64,000 bases of DNA from Raphanus sativus (taxonomy: Eukaryota > Streptophyta > Magnoliopsida > Brassicales > Brassicaceae): assembly GCF_000801105.2 (NCBI RefSeq), contig NC_079516.1:41396908-41460907 (forward strand). Direction: 5' to 3'. The notes beneath the pieces are model-generated. The model was not told where the DNA came from. It was given only the letters and a program-made list of their open reading frames with translations, and searched no databases. The first letter of the stretch is position 1. Each line of letters opens with the position of its first letter. Positions 24,162-34,039 of this stretch are shown here, piece after piece. A program made the translations under genes and the position numbers.

Positions 24162-25334
24162 TTATTTTAGATCTTCTTCTTCCGACTCCTCTTGAGGGTA
24201 TTCTTCATCTATTTCAATCGCTTCTTCTTCTTCCTCTTCCTCTTCCTCTTCAAATATTTCTTCTTCTTCTTCCTCTTCCTCTTCTTCTTCTTCTTCTTCC
24301 TCAAACATTTCGTTTTCTTCTTCTTCCTCCTCTTCAGGGTATTGGTTATTCCACCTAACAAACGGATGGTTCATCAAGCCGTCAACAGTGCACCTTTGGG
24401 CAGGATCTTTCTTAAAACACTTTGACAGAAAGTCCTTTGCTTCTTCAGACAAATAATCTGGAACGTACGGAACCAAATCGCTTTCACCAATGAGAGTAAT
24501 CCATTCTTCCCAGCAACACAGCTCACCATGCTCTGCCCAAACACGTTCCCCTGTCAACATCTCAAGAACCGTGCATCCAAAGGCCCAAACATCCGCACCA
24601 TAATCAAGAACCTTGTCCCCTATAAGCTCCGGCGACATGAACCGTGTCGTGCCTCTCACGTGACCCCACCCATCCCCGTACTCACTCGACCCTTTCTCCA
24701 CGGCTTTCCCGAAACCAGAGATCTTAGCCACAAACCCACGATGCTCTCCCGCGAGTAAGATGTTCTTCGGTTTGATGTCGCAGTGTATTATCTTCTCATC
24801 GTGGATATACTTCAGACCAATCAAGACGCTCATAGCGAACACCTTCACATCCTCTTCCGCTAACCCTGTCCCTCTGTGGTGTTTGATGAGTTTCGCGAGG
24901 CACTGACCTGGACAGTACTCGAGGATCGTGTTGTACATCATCTTCTTGGTTTTCTTGTCACGTGTGGTCGCGTCGCCGTAGTAGGAGACAATGTACGGGC
25001 TATCTTGGAGGCGAGTCAAGAACTCGGCCTCGTTCTTGAGCCGTGAGGCCCGCGAGAACTCGGTCGTTTTGATCGCCATCTTTTCGGGAAGATGTTCTTC
25101 TTCTCCCTCCGTCGTTCTCACGGCTAAGTGAACAGAGCCGTATGAGTCTTTCCCTAGTAAACTAGTCAACGCCCACAAATCTTTTTCTTGAAAAGGTCTC
25201 GTCTTGGTCGAGGAAACATCGTCGTCCTCTGTTTTAGGCTTCTTGTGAGAACGTTCCGAGTCGTAGCTGTTGCCGTCGCCGTCACATCGACCATATCGAC
25301 TGCTTTCTTCAGAATCAGACATAGATCTCTTCAT
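24162..25334 (-). CDS. MAPKKK-like protein kinase with altered DFG motif and poly-Glu tail
   Basis: Intronless, 390 residues. The kinase domain spans about residues 50-330: glycine loop GKDSYGSV (61-68), ATP-anchoring Lys in MAIK (89), helix-C Glu (102), catalytic loop HCDIKPKN (184-191), RFMSPE (APE-like, 231-236) and DVWAFGC. The metal-binding DFG is KISGFGKA (205-211): Asp has become Gly, possible by one base change (GAT to GGT). HCD in place of HRD is normal for many members of this plant group. Without the DFG Asp, phosphotransfer is expected to be weak or absent. From about residue 335 the tail is almost pure Glu, from repeated ctt/cct triplets on the plus strand. A TATA-like word (ttataaat) lies about 105 bp upstream. 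The family matches the At3g46140/46160 kinases; partners unknown. Confidence 0.9.
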   Translation of the reverse strand: MKRSMSDSEESSRYGRCDGDGNSYDSERSHKKPKTEDDDVSSTKTRPFQEKDLWALTSLLGKDSYGSVHLAVRTTEGEEEHLPEKMAIKTTEFSRASRLKNEAEFLTRLQDSPYIVSYYGDATTRDKKTKKMMYNTILEYCPGQCLAKLIKHHRGTGLAEEDVKVFAMSVLIGLKYIHDEKIIHCDIKPKNILLAGEHRGFVAKISGFGKAVEKGSSEYGDGWGHVRGTTRFMSPELIGDKVLDYGADVWAFGCTVLEMLTGERVWAEHGELCCWEEWITLIGESDLVPYVPDYLSEEAKDFLSKCFKKDPAQRCTVDGLMNHPFVRWNNQYPEEEEEEENEMFEEEEEEEEEEEEEEEIFEEEEEEEEEEAIEIDEEYPQEESEEEDLK

Positions 25335-25459
25335 CTCTCTCTTTCTTTATTTCTTTCTCACTCTCGATTTCTCTGACTTTGGTAATCAAAAAGAAGAATC
25401 AGAACAAAAGACGAAGTGTGTAGGTCTGTCCTGTGTGATTTGTATTTATAAGCCGTCTA

Positions 25460-27339
25460 CTTGCACCTCAAGTTTCTCTGTTTCCTTTTTTCAATTAGGT
25501 TCGGGGATGTCAGGACAAAGCCGAACCTTAGGTTCGGACCGTGCGGTGATAAATCCAGCCGTTATATTTGACACGTGTAATGTTTGATTTCCGTATTTCC
25601 TTTTTTCAGTTAGGTCTGGGTGCAAAGTGGTGATAATCCAGCTGTTTTAATTTTTACTCAACGTTATTGCTAATTTCTAAATTTCCTTTTTTCGCTCCAT
25701 TGGTAATACTTACTGAGATTGGTGACTATTATTCTACTTACGAATTTTATTATTTATTGAAATATTAATCTGTGTCTTTAAGGAAAAAAGATTAGGCCTC
25801 GATCTAGTAGCAGCGCATAATATAATTTTAAAAAATATAGGATCATTTAATTTTAAGAAAACAATTGTTGTTGAAATTTATTGAATCTTTCCTAATTTAC
25901 CTTTAAAAACGAATTTCACTAATTTAATAATTTTCATTATAAAAAGATATTTATATTGATTTCTTCAATTTAATAATTTTCATTATCTAAAATATTTAAT
26001 ATTTTGTTATAAGGTCTCTAATAACCTTGATGGATAATTAGTTTTGCTTATATTTAATTAATCATAAATTAAAAAATTCATTTATTTATTTATAGTTGTC
26101 ATTATATAAATGTAGTTTACACTGTGCTATCCAAAAAATTATTTTACAATTATTTTACATCAGAAATTATTTTACATCAATAATAATTCTAAAGAATAGA
26201 GATAAATCCATATATATTATGTATATATGAATGTTTTCAAGCTTTGCGCAGAATAAAATTTATTATACTGAAAAAAATTCATATGTAAAAAATTGATACT
26301 TAATTCATCACTAAATATTTCAAAGCATGAGTGTTTTCAAGTTTATTTTACATGATAAACTATTTCTTTTATGATGAAAAACTTTGTATATATAAAGAAT
26401 TTTTTGTTTAATTTGTTATTAAATATCTTTAACATATGAACCATAACTCATACAACTGGTACTTGAACTGATATGAAACCTATTTTATAGATACTTGTAA
26501 AATTATTATATCCGAAAATGCGGGAAATGCACTTAGTAATTTAGTGAAAACAAGCAAGTGTGATACTAGCAGAATACCAAAAACAATGAAACTTATAGTT
26601 TTCTAAATGATTTGGTAGACTTTAAAGATGATGGTACCCTTGCTTTTTTCGGATCGATTTCTCATCTGGTTTGAATCGTACAATTAATCGATGTAAAAGG
26701 ATATATTAAGATACAAAAAGATTTTAAAGATTTATTTTAGATTTTTTTCTTTCATTGCCGATGTCTTCTTTCTCCATCTTCTTTCTCTGTTTTTTTTTAA
26801 TTTTCCTAATAAATTTTAAAAAATTGAAGAAAATCATGAGTTTTGAATAATGCATGGGTTTATCTGGTTTGTTCTCCATGAGTTCATGAGTTCTGAACAA
26901 CCGAAATAATCATCAGATCATCTGTTTCATTTTGTTTCTAGATTTTATTTAACTTCAAATTGTTTAATTTTTTTCGGTTGGCAGATTATTTTCTGAGTAA
27001 AGTTTGTTTAGAAAATTATTTTCTAAGATTTCAATCAAAAGCTTGAAATGAGAAATCAAGATCATAATTATGTCATATGAAATGAACATACAAATAATAT
27101 TTATGAATATGTATTTTTGGTAATGCGTCAAATTATTGGACAACTAATATAATATATACACGGTTAAAGATCAGTTAGTTGATTTGTTGGTAACATTAAA
27201 TTCTTAGACAATTAATATAATATTTACATGCTGAACAAATAAGTTATCTGGGGTAAAACTTGTTTGACCTCTGTATATCACATTTCTCGATACCATAAGA
27301 ATCAAGTTAAAAGCTATAACATATGAAATGAGCATTCAA
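25460..27339. other. AT-rich intergenic, no gene seen
   Basis: No coding frame is supported. Around 25450-25640 the words ttcctttttt-cagttaggt and ccttttttcaattaggttcgg recur, a small duplication upstream of the kinase promoter. The rest is AT-rich; the last part merges into the repeated promoter region of the following gene. Confidence 0.4.
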
Positions 27340-29690
27340 ATAATGTTTAGGTATATGTGTTTGATGGTACATGTCAACTCATGAGCAATTGTAAAGAAAA
27401 AGACACTTATTACTTCTATTTGCATCCCGTTTTCATATAATATCTTCAGTTTTCTATAAAATAGATTTTTAAATTTGTAAAAAGATAATTATTTTATTTA
27501 GAAATAGATATTGAAACACATTAGTGATCGTCAGGTTATATTACTTAGCACTATATATATATATATAACTTTATCATATATATACAGATTTTTTGAAACT
27601 ATTTATATATAAATTTTTAATAAATTAAGTTATAATTTTGTTAACAACTGTGATTTACGATGTTGGAAACACAGTAAAACTGATCAATTGCAAAGGAAAA
27701 AGTCACATCTTAATTTAGTTGCATCCCGTTTTCATATAATATCCCAATTTCTATAAAATTTAAATTTAAATTTGTAAAAAAAAAAATTATTTTCTCTAAG
27801 AAATAGATATAGACACGCGTCAGTGATCGTTATGTTATATTACTTAGCACTAAATAGGATAATTTTTCACAATCTCAGACTGAAAAATGTTATATACTCA
27901 GTATTTTCTTATCTTTCAGATATGATTAACAAATTTTATATGTTTTTAGATCCACACATTAGAGATTTTATGATAGAATTTGATGACGTGTAATTTTATA
28001 TTTGTAAAAAAAATATGTTTTATAAAATAGTTATCGTCAAAAAACTGGCAATTTAAATTTAGCATTAGAAAATTAAGCAGAACTATAATAAATCTATATT
28101 TATAATAAACTTATGAAAAATTAACAATATGCAACACACCTATAATAATGTTAAATTTATAGAAAATAAGTATTATAGAACATAAAATATATAACCTAAA
28201 ACAACATATAATTTCTTAATTAATTTGGTTTATTAAATTAAAATAAAAATCTGTGTGGTCGTGCAAATCATGATCTAGTACTCATTATTAAAGAAAATAG
28301 ATATATACACGCGTCAAAAATAGTTAGGTTATATTTTTAGCACTAAATCAAGTAGATCTTTTCCATTATTCCACATTGAAAAATACTACAATACTTAAAT
28401 ATTTTTCTTAATTTTAGATATGATTAACAAATCTTATATGTTTTCTTAACTACATAACAGATATTTTAAGATAGAATTTGATAACGTGTACATTTGTAAA
28501 TTTCTTTTTTTCTCTCTAAAAATATCGGTATCGACACGCGTCAAAAAATAATCAATTTATATTAATTATCATCAAATTTCTTAGCAGAAATTAATAATTC
28601 CCAAAAAGTTTTGTATATAATGAGCTTGGTTTTATACACTACTCATCTGTCTACAATCATCTGTCTTTGAACCTCTGAGTTGCTTCTCCTTCGATTAGCT
28701 GGTAAGAAAATCATGTCCATCAATTCACGCAGATTATATTACTTAGCACTATATATATAATTTTATCATCTATATACAGAATTTTAATAAATATAATTAT
28801 AGTTTTCTTGACAACTATGATTTACAAAGTTGGAAACACAGTGGAAGCTATGCAGTTTCAAAGGAAATAGACACATCTTAATTTTAGTTGCATCCCCGTT
28901 TTCATATAATATTCGTAATTTTCTATAAAATAAATTTTAAATCTGTAAAAACATAACAGTTTTCTTTAAAAAAATAGATATAGACAATCGCCAATGATCA
29001 TCAGATTATATTACTTAAACACTATATATATATATTATATATATATATATATAATTTTATAATGTGTATGCAGATTTTTTTTCTCTGAAACTAAATATAT
29101 ACAGATATTTAACAAATTGAATTATAATTTTCTTGACAACTATGATTTACAATGTTGGAAACACAGTTTCAAAGGAAAAAGGCACGTCTTAATTTTAGTT
29201 GCATCCCGTTTTCATATAATATCCCTAATTTCTAAAAAATTAAATTTTAAATTTGTAAAAAATATTTTTTCTCTTTAAATAGATATAGACATGAGATTAT
29301 ATTATTTTCTTTAAAAGATATATATAGACACGAATCAGTGATTGTGAGATTATATTATTTTTTTTAAAAGATAGATATAGACACGGGTCAGTGATCGTGA
29401 GATTATATTACTTAGCACTAAATAGGGTAGTTTTTTCACAATCTAGAGTGACAAATTTTATATACCCAGTACTTTCTTATCTTTTAGATATGATCCGAAA
29501 ATTTTAAATGTTTTTAGATCCGTACATTAGAGATTCTATGATAGAATTTGATAACATATAAATTTACATTTTAAAATATATATCTTCTAAAATATAGATT
29601 ACACATGTCAAAAAATGATAATTTATATTAATTAACATTAGAAAAATTAAGCAGAAATTAACAATCCCAAAATTTCATAACAAAAAAAGA
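27340..29690 (+). repeat. repeated upstream segments of the ARIADNE-like gene
   Basis: Two kinds of segment recur. Segment A contains gcatcccgttttcatataat with aattttctataaaat and tagatatagacacg (starting near 27424, 27720, 28891 and 29201). Segment B contains ttacttagcactaaat, then agatatgattaacaaat, tatgtttt and agatagaatttgataacg (near 27840-27990, 28330-28490, 29410-29570). They alternate with a third segment that copies the leader. The order suggests duplication of a promoter-proximal unit of roughly 1 kb, each copy diverging by point changes and TA-repeat length. Confidence 0.6.
28615..28745 (+). promoter_or_regulatory. duplicate leader exon and splice donor of the ARIADNE-like gene
   Basis: This stretch (tataatgagcttggttttatacactactcatctgtc... 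gattagctg|gtaagaaaatca) matches the region right before the gene at 29713-29835 (tataatgagtttggcctttatacactatc... caatttgctg|gtaagaaaatca). Both have the TATA-like core, the pyrimidine-rich leader and the GT donor. It could be a second promoter about 1.1 kb upstream, or what is left of a tandem gene copy. Confidence 0.55.
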
Positions 29691-29712
29691 TTTTTAGGTT
29701 TGTTCTATTCTA

Positions 29713-29917
29713 TATAATGAGTTTGGCCTTTATACACTATCTTAGGCTAACAATCTTCTCTGTCATTTAACCTCTTAAGTTGATTCCCCTTCAATTTGCT
29801 GGTAAGAAAATCACTTCCAACAACTCACAAAATTCACTGAATACTTTTTTGTGTGTCTTTTATGTTTTTTTTTCTAATTTATTTTGTTCATAAGTCTGTT
29901 TGTTTTCTTTTCCAGCA
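29713..29917 (+). promoter_or_regulatory. proximal promoter, leader exon and leader intron
   Basis: A TATA-like stretch (tctatataatgag) precedes a leader ending at ttgctg before gtaagaaaatcac (about 29801). A leader intron of about 115 bp would end at ttttccag (29915), two bases before the ATG at 29918. The upstream ATG at 29900 falls inside this intron and is not used in this model. Confidence 0.55.
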
Positions 29918-31005
29918 ATGGAAACCGATGGTCAGAGAGTGTACTCTGTTCTTACAACAAATGAAGTTGGTGAGAAGATGAAGAGTGAAATCAACCAGAT
30001 CTCCGAAGTCTTCTTGCTGTCCAAATCTGATGCAACCGTAATCCTTATCTCTCTCCGTTGGAACTCGTTCAAGGCTTCAGATCGCCTGGGTGACGACAAG
30101 GAGAAACTCCTTTTGGAGTTAGGTTTGGTTAAAGTTTTCAGTTCGAGTCAAGAAAACGAATCTATGTCTTCTTTTGCAGATCAAGAAAATCTTGTCTCCA
30201 CACCCTTTTGTCCACACAAGTTTTCTGAAACTTGTTGGATAAGTCATCTCAACAACCTTCTGGAGGAGGGTAAGGCGGAGAACAACAAGGAGGAAGAGAG
30301 AGTCCTTTGCCCTAACCCTGACTGTGTCGCAGCGGTTGGACCCGATACGATTGAGAGACTCAAAGAACCAGCTGTGAAGATGATGTACGAGAGATACGTT
30401 CTGAGATCCTTCGTGGAGGCCAACAAGGAATGGATCAAATGGTGTCCTGCGCCAGGTTGCGAATACGCCATCGAGCGTCATGAGGATCTGTTGGAAGATG
30501 ATGATGAGTCTTCTCTTGACTTTGGTGTGGTGTGTTTGTGTGGTCACACATTCTGTTGGAGTTGCAAGCTCGAGTCACATCGACCCCTGACCTGTAAGGA
30601 TGCTACTGTTTGGTTTAGTTCCACCTTGGATACGTTAAAGAGCAATGCTTGGCTCGTTCAAAACACCAAACGTTGTCCTCGTTGCAACACTCACGTGCAG
30701 AGGACCGATGACCCTATTTTGAGAATGATAACTTGTTTCTGCAGGTTTGTCTTTATCTTTTAAAACTTAGATCTCTTTTTTATTTTAAATCAAAAACTTA
30801 TTATTATGATTTTTGCTTTAATGTTTTATACACTCAGTTGTCACTTCTGTTGGCGCTGCTTTCGATCAGCGAAAGAGCACAACGGAAAATGGAACTGCGT
30901 TGAAGTCACTTTTCAACCAACAATGAGACAAGAAGTGGAAGATTCTCGTTACCTGCGTCTGTGGGAGGCATGTCATGAAGAGTTTGAGAAATCCAAGTCG
31001 GATCT
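29918..31005 (+). pseudogene. 5' part of an ARIADNE-type RBR ubiquitin ligase gene, interrupted by a retrotransposon
   Basis: Exon 1 is 29918-30744; exon 2 starts at 30838 and is cut at 31005 by an LTR element; the rest resumes at 38845. RBR ligases take ubiquitin from an E2 onto a RING2 Cys before passing it to a target. Visible parts are a degenerate RING1 (CPHKFSETCW, LCPNPDC), the IBR (WIKWCPAPGCEYAIERHED, VVCLCGHTFCWSC, HRPLTC) and RING2 (TKRCPRCNTHVQRTDDPILR, then CFCSCHFCWRCFRSAKEHNG). The first RING1 CxxC pair is not seen, and the position of the RING2 acceptor Cys (GGCNHM in HHARI) reads DPILRM. Both resemble the divergent ARI12-15 group, from which ARI14 is known as a probably inactive member in male gametes. 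From 31006 the frame continues into the LTR and stops at 31049-31051. Confidence 0.85.
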
Positions 31006-32522
31006 TGATGCTAGGAATTTCAAAGTTCCTAAAACAAATGTTGTAGGATAGTGATGAATGTCGAACCAATTCCAAGGGATTCAAAGCACCAAGAATACAA
31101 GTACTTCCTTAATCTAAGTGCAATCGAAGATTTGATGATTTCTAGAACCTAAGATGCAGTAACTAAACAATAACAACAGTAAATCAAAGAACTTTCTTTT
31201 ATGAGAAAGGAGAACTCATGGGTATAGGAATTTAGACCTTGGGTGATCAAGTTTCGAACTAAGGATGGCAACAATCAATCAAACTAATCAACCTTAAGCT
31301 TAGACACAATCTTAAACAAACTCTATGTCTAGATGAATGCTCATTTGCTAACATATTTCAGACATCAAATGTCTTTGGCTGAATAATATAAAAGCAATCA
31401 TTAACAAACAAGTCTATTGGCTATCTTAACACCCTTAACAACAAATGTCTTTGGTAAAGTGTGTTAAGAGCTTAGGAGAGTTGACTCAGACATATCATCG
31501 AACACCTTGTGGGTGGGAGATGTCTAAAGATCAACTTTTGAGAGGCCAACTCATCAGATGCATTATGAATACTCTCCTAGGCAAGGAATAAGGTTTGATT
31601 ATACTAAAACATCCTAGAACTAACTTAATCACCCTAAATCTTCCTAACCCATGAATTCAATGGTGGATTACTCACTAAAGTTCATAATCATTCTTAAACT
31701 CATATTGAGTTTCAGATTGATCATAAACAGAGATGAAATAACAGAAATCAACAAGAAATAAAATAAGAACAAGAGAATCAATGATTCAAAAGATGAAATC
31801 TCCAATAGTTTTGATGTTTACCAAGTAACAAAAGATAGATTAGCCTCTGATGGCTTACACAATACTTAAACTTAGGTTTTAGAACAGAAAAACGTGCATA
31901 CAAATGACTAAAATGCCCCTGAGAAATGTTTAAGTTCGAGATGAAACGGGCTCGGAGCGACCAGGAGGGGTCGCTCCACGCGGCCGCTGCAAATGAGACG
32001 AGCGAGCTGGTCCTCTCGCTGGCTCGGGATCGCTCCAGGGAAAAAGCGCAGCGGGTGGAGACAGCCGCTCCGATCGGTCGCTGCAAATGGGACGAGCGAG
32101 CAGCACTCCTCGCTGCTCCGAAGGCGCTCCAGCTGATGATCCGCAGCGACCGGCTCTACTCGCTCCGCATGGTCGCTCCAAAGAAGACGAGCGAGCAGCA
32201 CGGGTCGCTGGGATGAAGCCGCTCCAGGCTGGCAAGACGCAGCGGGTGGTGGGAGCCGCTGGGGCGTGGTCGCTCCAGGTGATGAGGTCGGAGCGACTGC
32301 TTAGACCCGCTGCAAGGTAGTCGCTGCGGCCCTGAACGTCTCTAAATCACTCCTTTTGCTTCTTTTGAGTCTCTAATGCATCCCAAATGCTCCATGTGGT
32401 ACTCCAACACCTGATAAAGACTTATGTATGCAAAATGCAACCTAACAAGCCTAAATCCTATTCTAGATGATCAAAATGCATGCAAATATGAAGATAAAAC
32501 AATGGAAATATGCAAGACATCA
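31006..32522 (-). repeat. 3' LTR of the Athila-like element (1517 bp)
   Basis: On the minus strand it runs from TGATGTCTTGC to CCTAGCATCA. It equals the other LTR apart from one T in a run. It contains the GC-rich block described separately. Confidence 0.93.
31948..32335. repeat. GC-rich short-word block inside the LTR
   Basis: In an otherwise AT-rich LTR this block of about 390 bp is strongly GC-rich. It repeats words such as ggtcgctcca, gacgagcgagc, cgctgcaaatg and gcagcgggtgg in both orientations. A perfect inverted repeat GGAGCGACC/GGTCGCTCC (31954-31962 and 31969-31977) can fold as a hairpin. Several frames are open across it, but in three overlapping registers, as expected from composition rather than coding. 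The same block occurs in the other LTR at about 38270-38657. Confidence 0.8.
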
Positions 32523-32533
32523 ACTCCCCCAAA
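32523..32533 (-). other. polypurine tract next to the 3' LTR
   Basis: On the minus strand TTTGGGGGAGT directly precedes the LTR start TGATG. This is the place and composition expected for the plus-strand primer. A near copy (taagtttgggggaggt) lies at about 33935-33950, just downstream of the gag-protease frame. Confidence 0.7.
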
Positions 32534-33817
32534 CTTGTCCTTTACTTGTCCTCAAGTGAACTTTCTAGGACTCATAGGGGAAGAGGTTTGAAAGTGGGAG
32601 CTCATAGCCAAGAGAAACACACAAGCACTCGCTTCAACATAAGAATTCAGCACAAGCACACTCTCCTTTATTATCCTCTAGCTTCTCTAGGCCTATCTTA
32701 ACTCAACATTATTCATTTACACATTCAGCTTAGCCAACTCTCACATTCATTAAGCAATACAACAAGTGAACTCTATGCAAATGGTCAATTGGTCCAAGTC
32801 ATTTGGGTAAGGGAAGGCTTTTTGTTCTAGTGATCAAGGGGTTCATAACTCATTATCTTCAAGGTTTAACACTCAAAACAAGTAGCCTTGACATTGCACA
32901 TAATATATCTAAGAAAGGGATCAACTAATGCATACAATGCTCAATCTTCATTGTTCTACCCTTTTTCAAACATACTAGTGACACAATTAAAATCCCAAGT
33001 TACACCCATCTCACATCTCTCACCCAAAAATCTCAAGAACACATCCACAAACTCTTAATCAAGGGAAATATTTAAACTTTTAAAACACAACCTCTTAGCT
33101 CATTCACACTTTGCTAGCCCCCTTTCTTATTCTTTTTCTTTTTTTTTTTTTTTATTTTTTTTTTTTTTATTTTGCTGCTTTCTTTTTTTTTTTTTATTTT
33201 GGGGGCCAAGACTTTCACAATTTGAGCTAGAGGTTTTATACAATTCCCAAAGAGACAGTTAAGCACAAGAGTTCAATCGTTTTCATTCAACCTTCAAATT
33301 CCCAAGTCAAACTTCTCAACACTCACCTCCCCACCTATAGCTAGACAATAGTGTACAATCTAGCAAGAATGAAGACTGAGCATTGTCGTTCCCAATACTC
33401 TCAAGATTATGCACATGTAAGACTTTCCGAAAAAGGCCTCACTCAACAATCAAGGAAGGCTTAAAAGGAGGAGAGGGTTTCAGGGAGTGGACTGCCACTA
33501 GAGATTGTCAAAAAGATTGGCATAAAAGGCACGACAACTCTAGTGTGTGCATCCATGACTTAGCACACAAGGGACCATGAGCAAGAAATTAAGTTCATTC
33601 AGTTCATTAAGGGTTGTAGTTGGCTTAAGAGATTGAGTTTCAGGGAGAGTTTTCAAGGCACGAAACTTACAAGGTTTTCGAGAGAGGCGCATGAACTAAG
33701 CAAGGCTAGACAGTGCTCTCTACAAGGCATTTTAAATCATTGCTCCCAATGCAAATGAATGCAACCTATATGCTCTAGACTCTCCTAAAAGTGCAAATGA
33801 TGCAAACTAAATGATTT

Positions 33818-33820
<3 letters not shown>

Positions 33821-33855
<35 letters not shown>
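33821..33855. repeat. poly-T run of 35 bases
   Basis: A homopolymer inside the non-coding part of the element. Shorter T-rich tracts lie at about 33128-33200. Length may be affected by assembly. Confidence 0.8.
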
Positions 33856-33856
<1 letters not shown>

Positions 33857-34039
33857 GCTTTTCTATGCAAATAGGTACGTGAAATGCAAGACTCAATGCA
33901 AGACCAACAAAGCAAACAAGGTTAAATACTTGGTACCTCCCCCAAACTTAAGTCACACAGTCTCTGTGTTATTAAGCTGAAAGAGATACCGAAAACAAAG
34001 AAAAGCTAGTATATACAAGAGAAGGTTACAGAGTACCTC

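Noticed and set aside
24149..24425. Leu/Phe-rich frames on the plus strand opposite the kinase tail
   Set aside because: Antisense reading of the Glu codon tract.
29900..29917. Upstream ATG giving a longer RBR N-terminus
   Set aside because: It lies before a ttttccag acceptor and inside the proposed leader intron.
31908..32320. Several overlapping frames of 77-102 residues in the GC-rich LTR block, repeated at 37989-38642
   Set aside because: Three overlapping registers on both strands are open together, as expected from GC-rich low-complexity sequence. No protein family motif.
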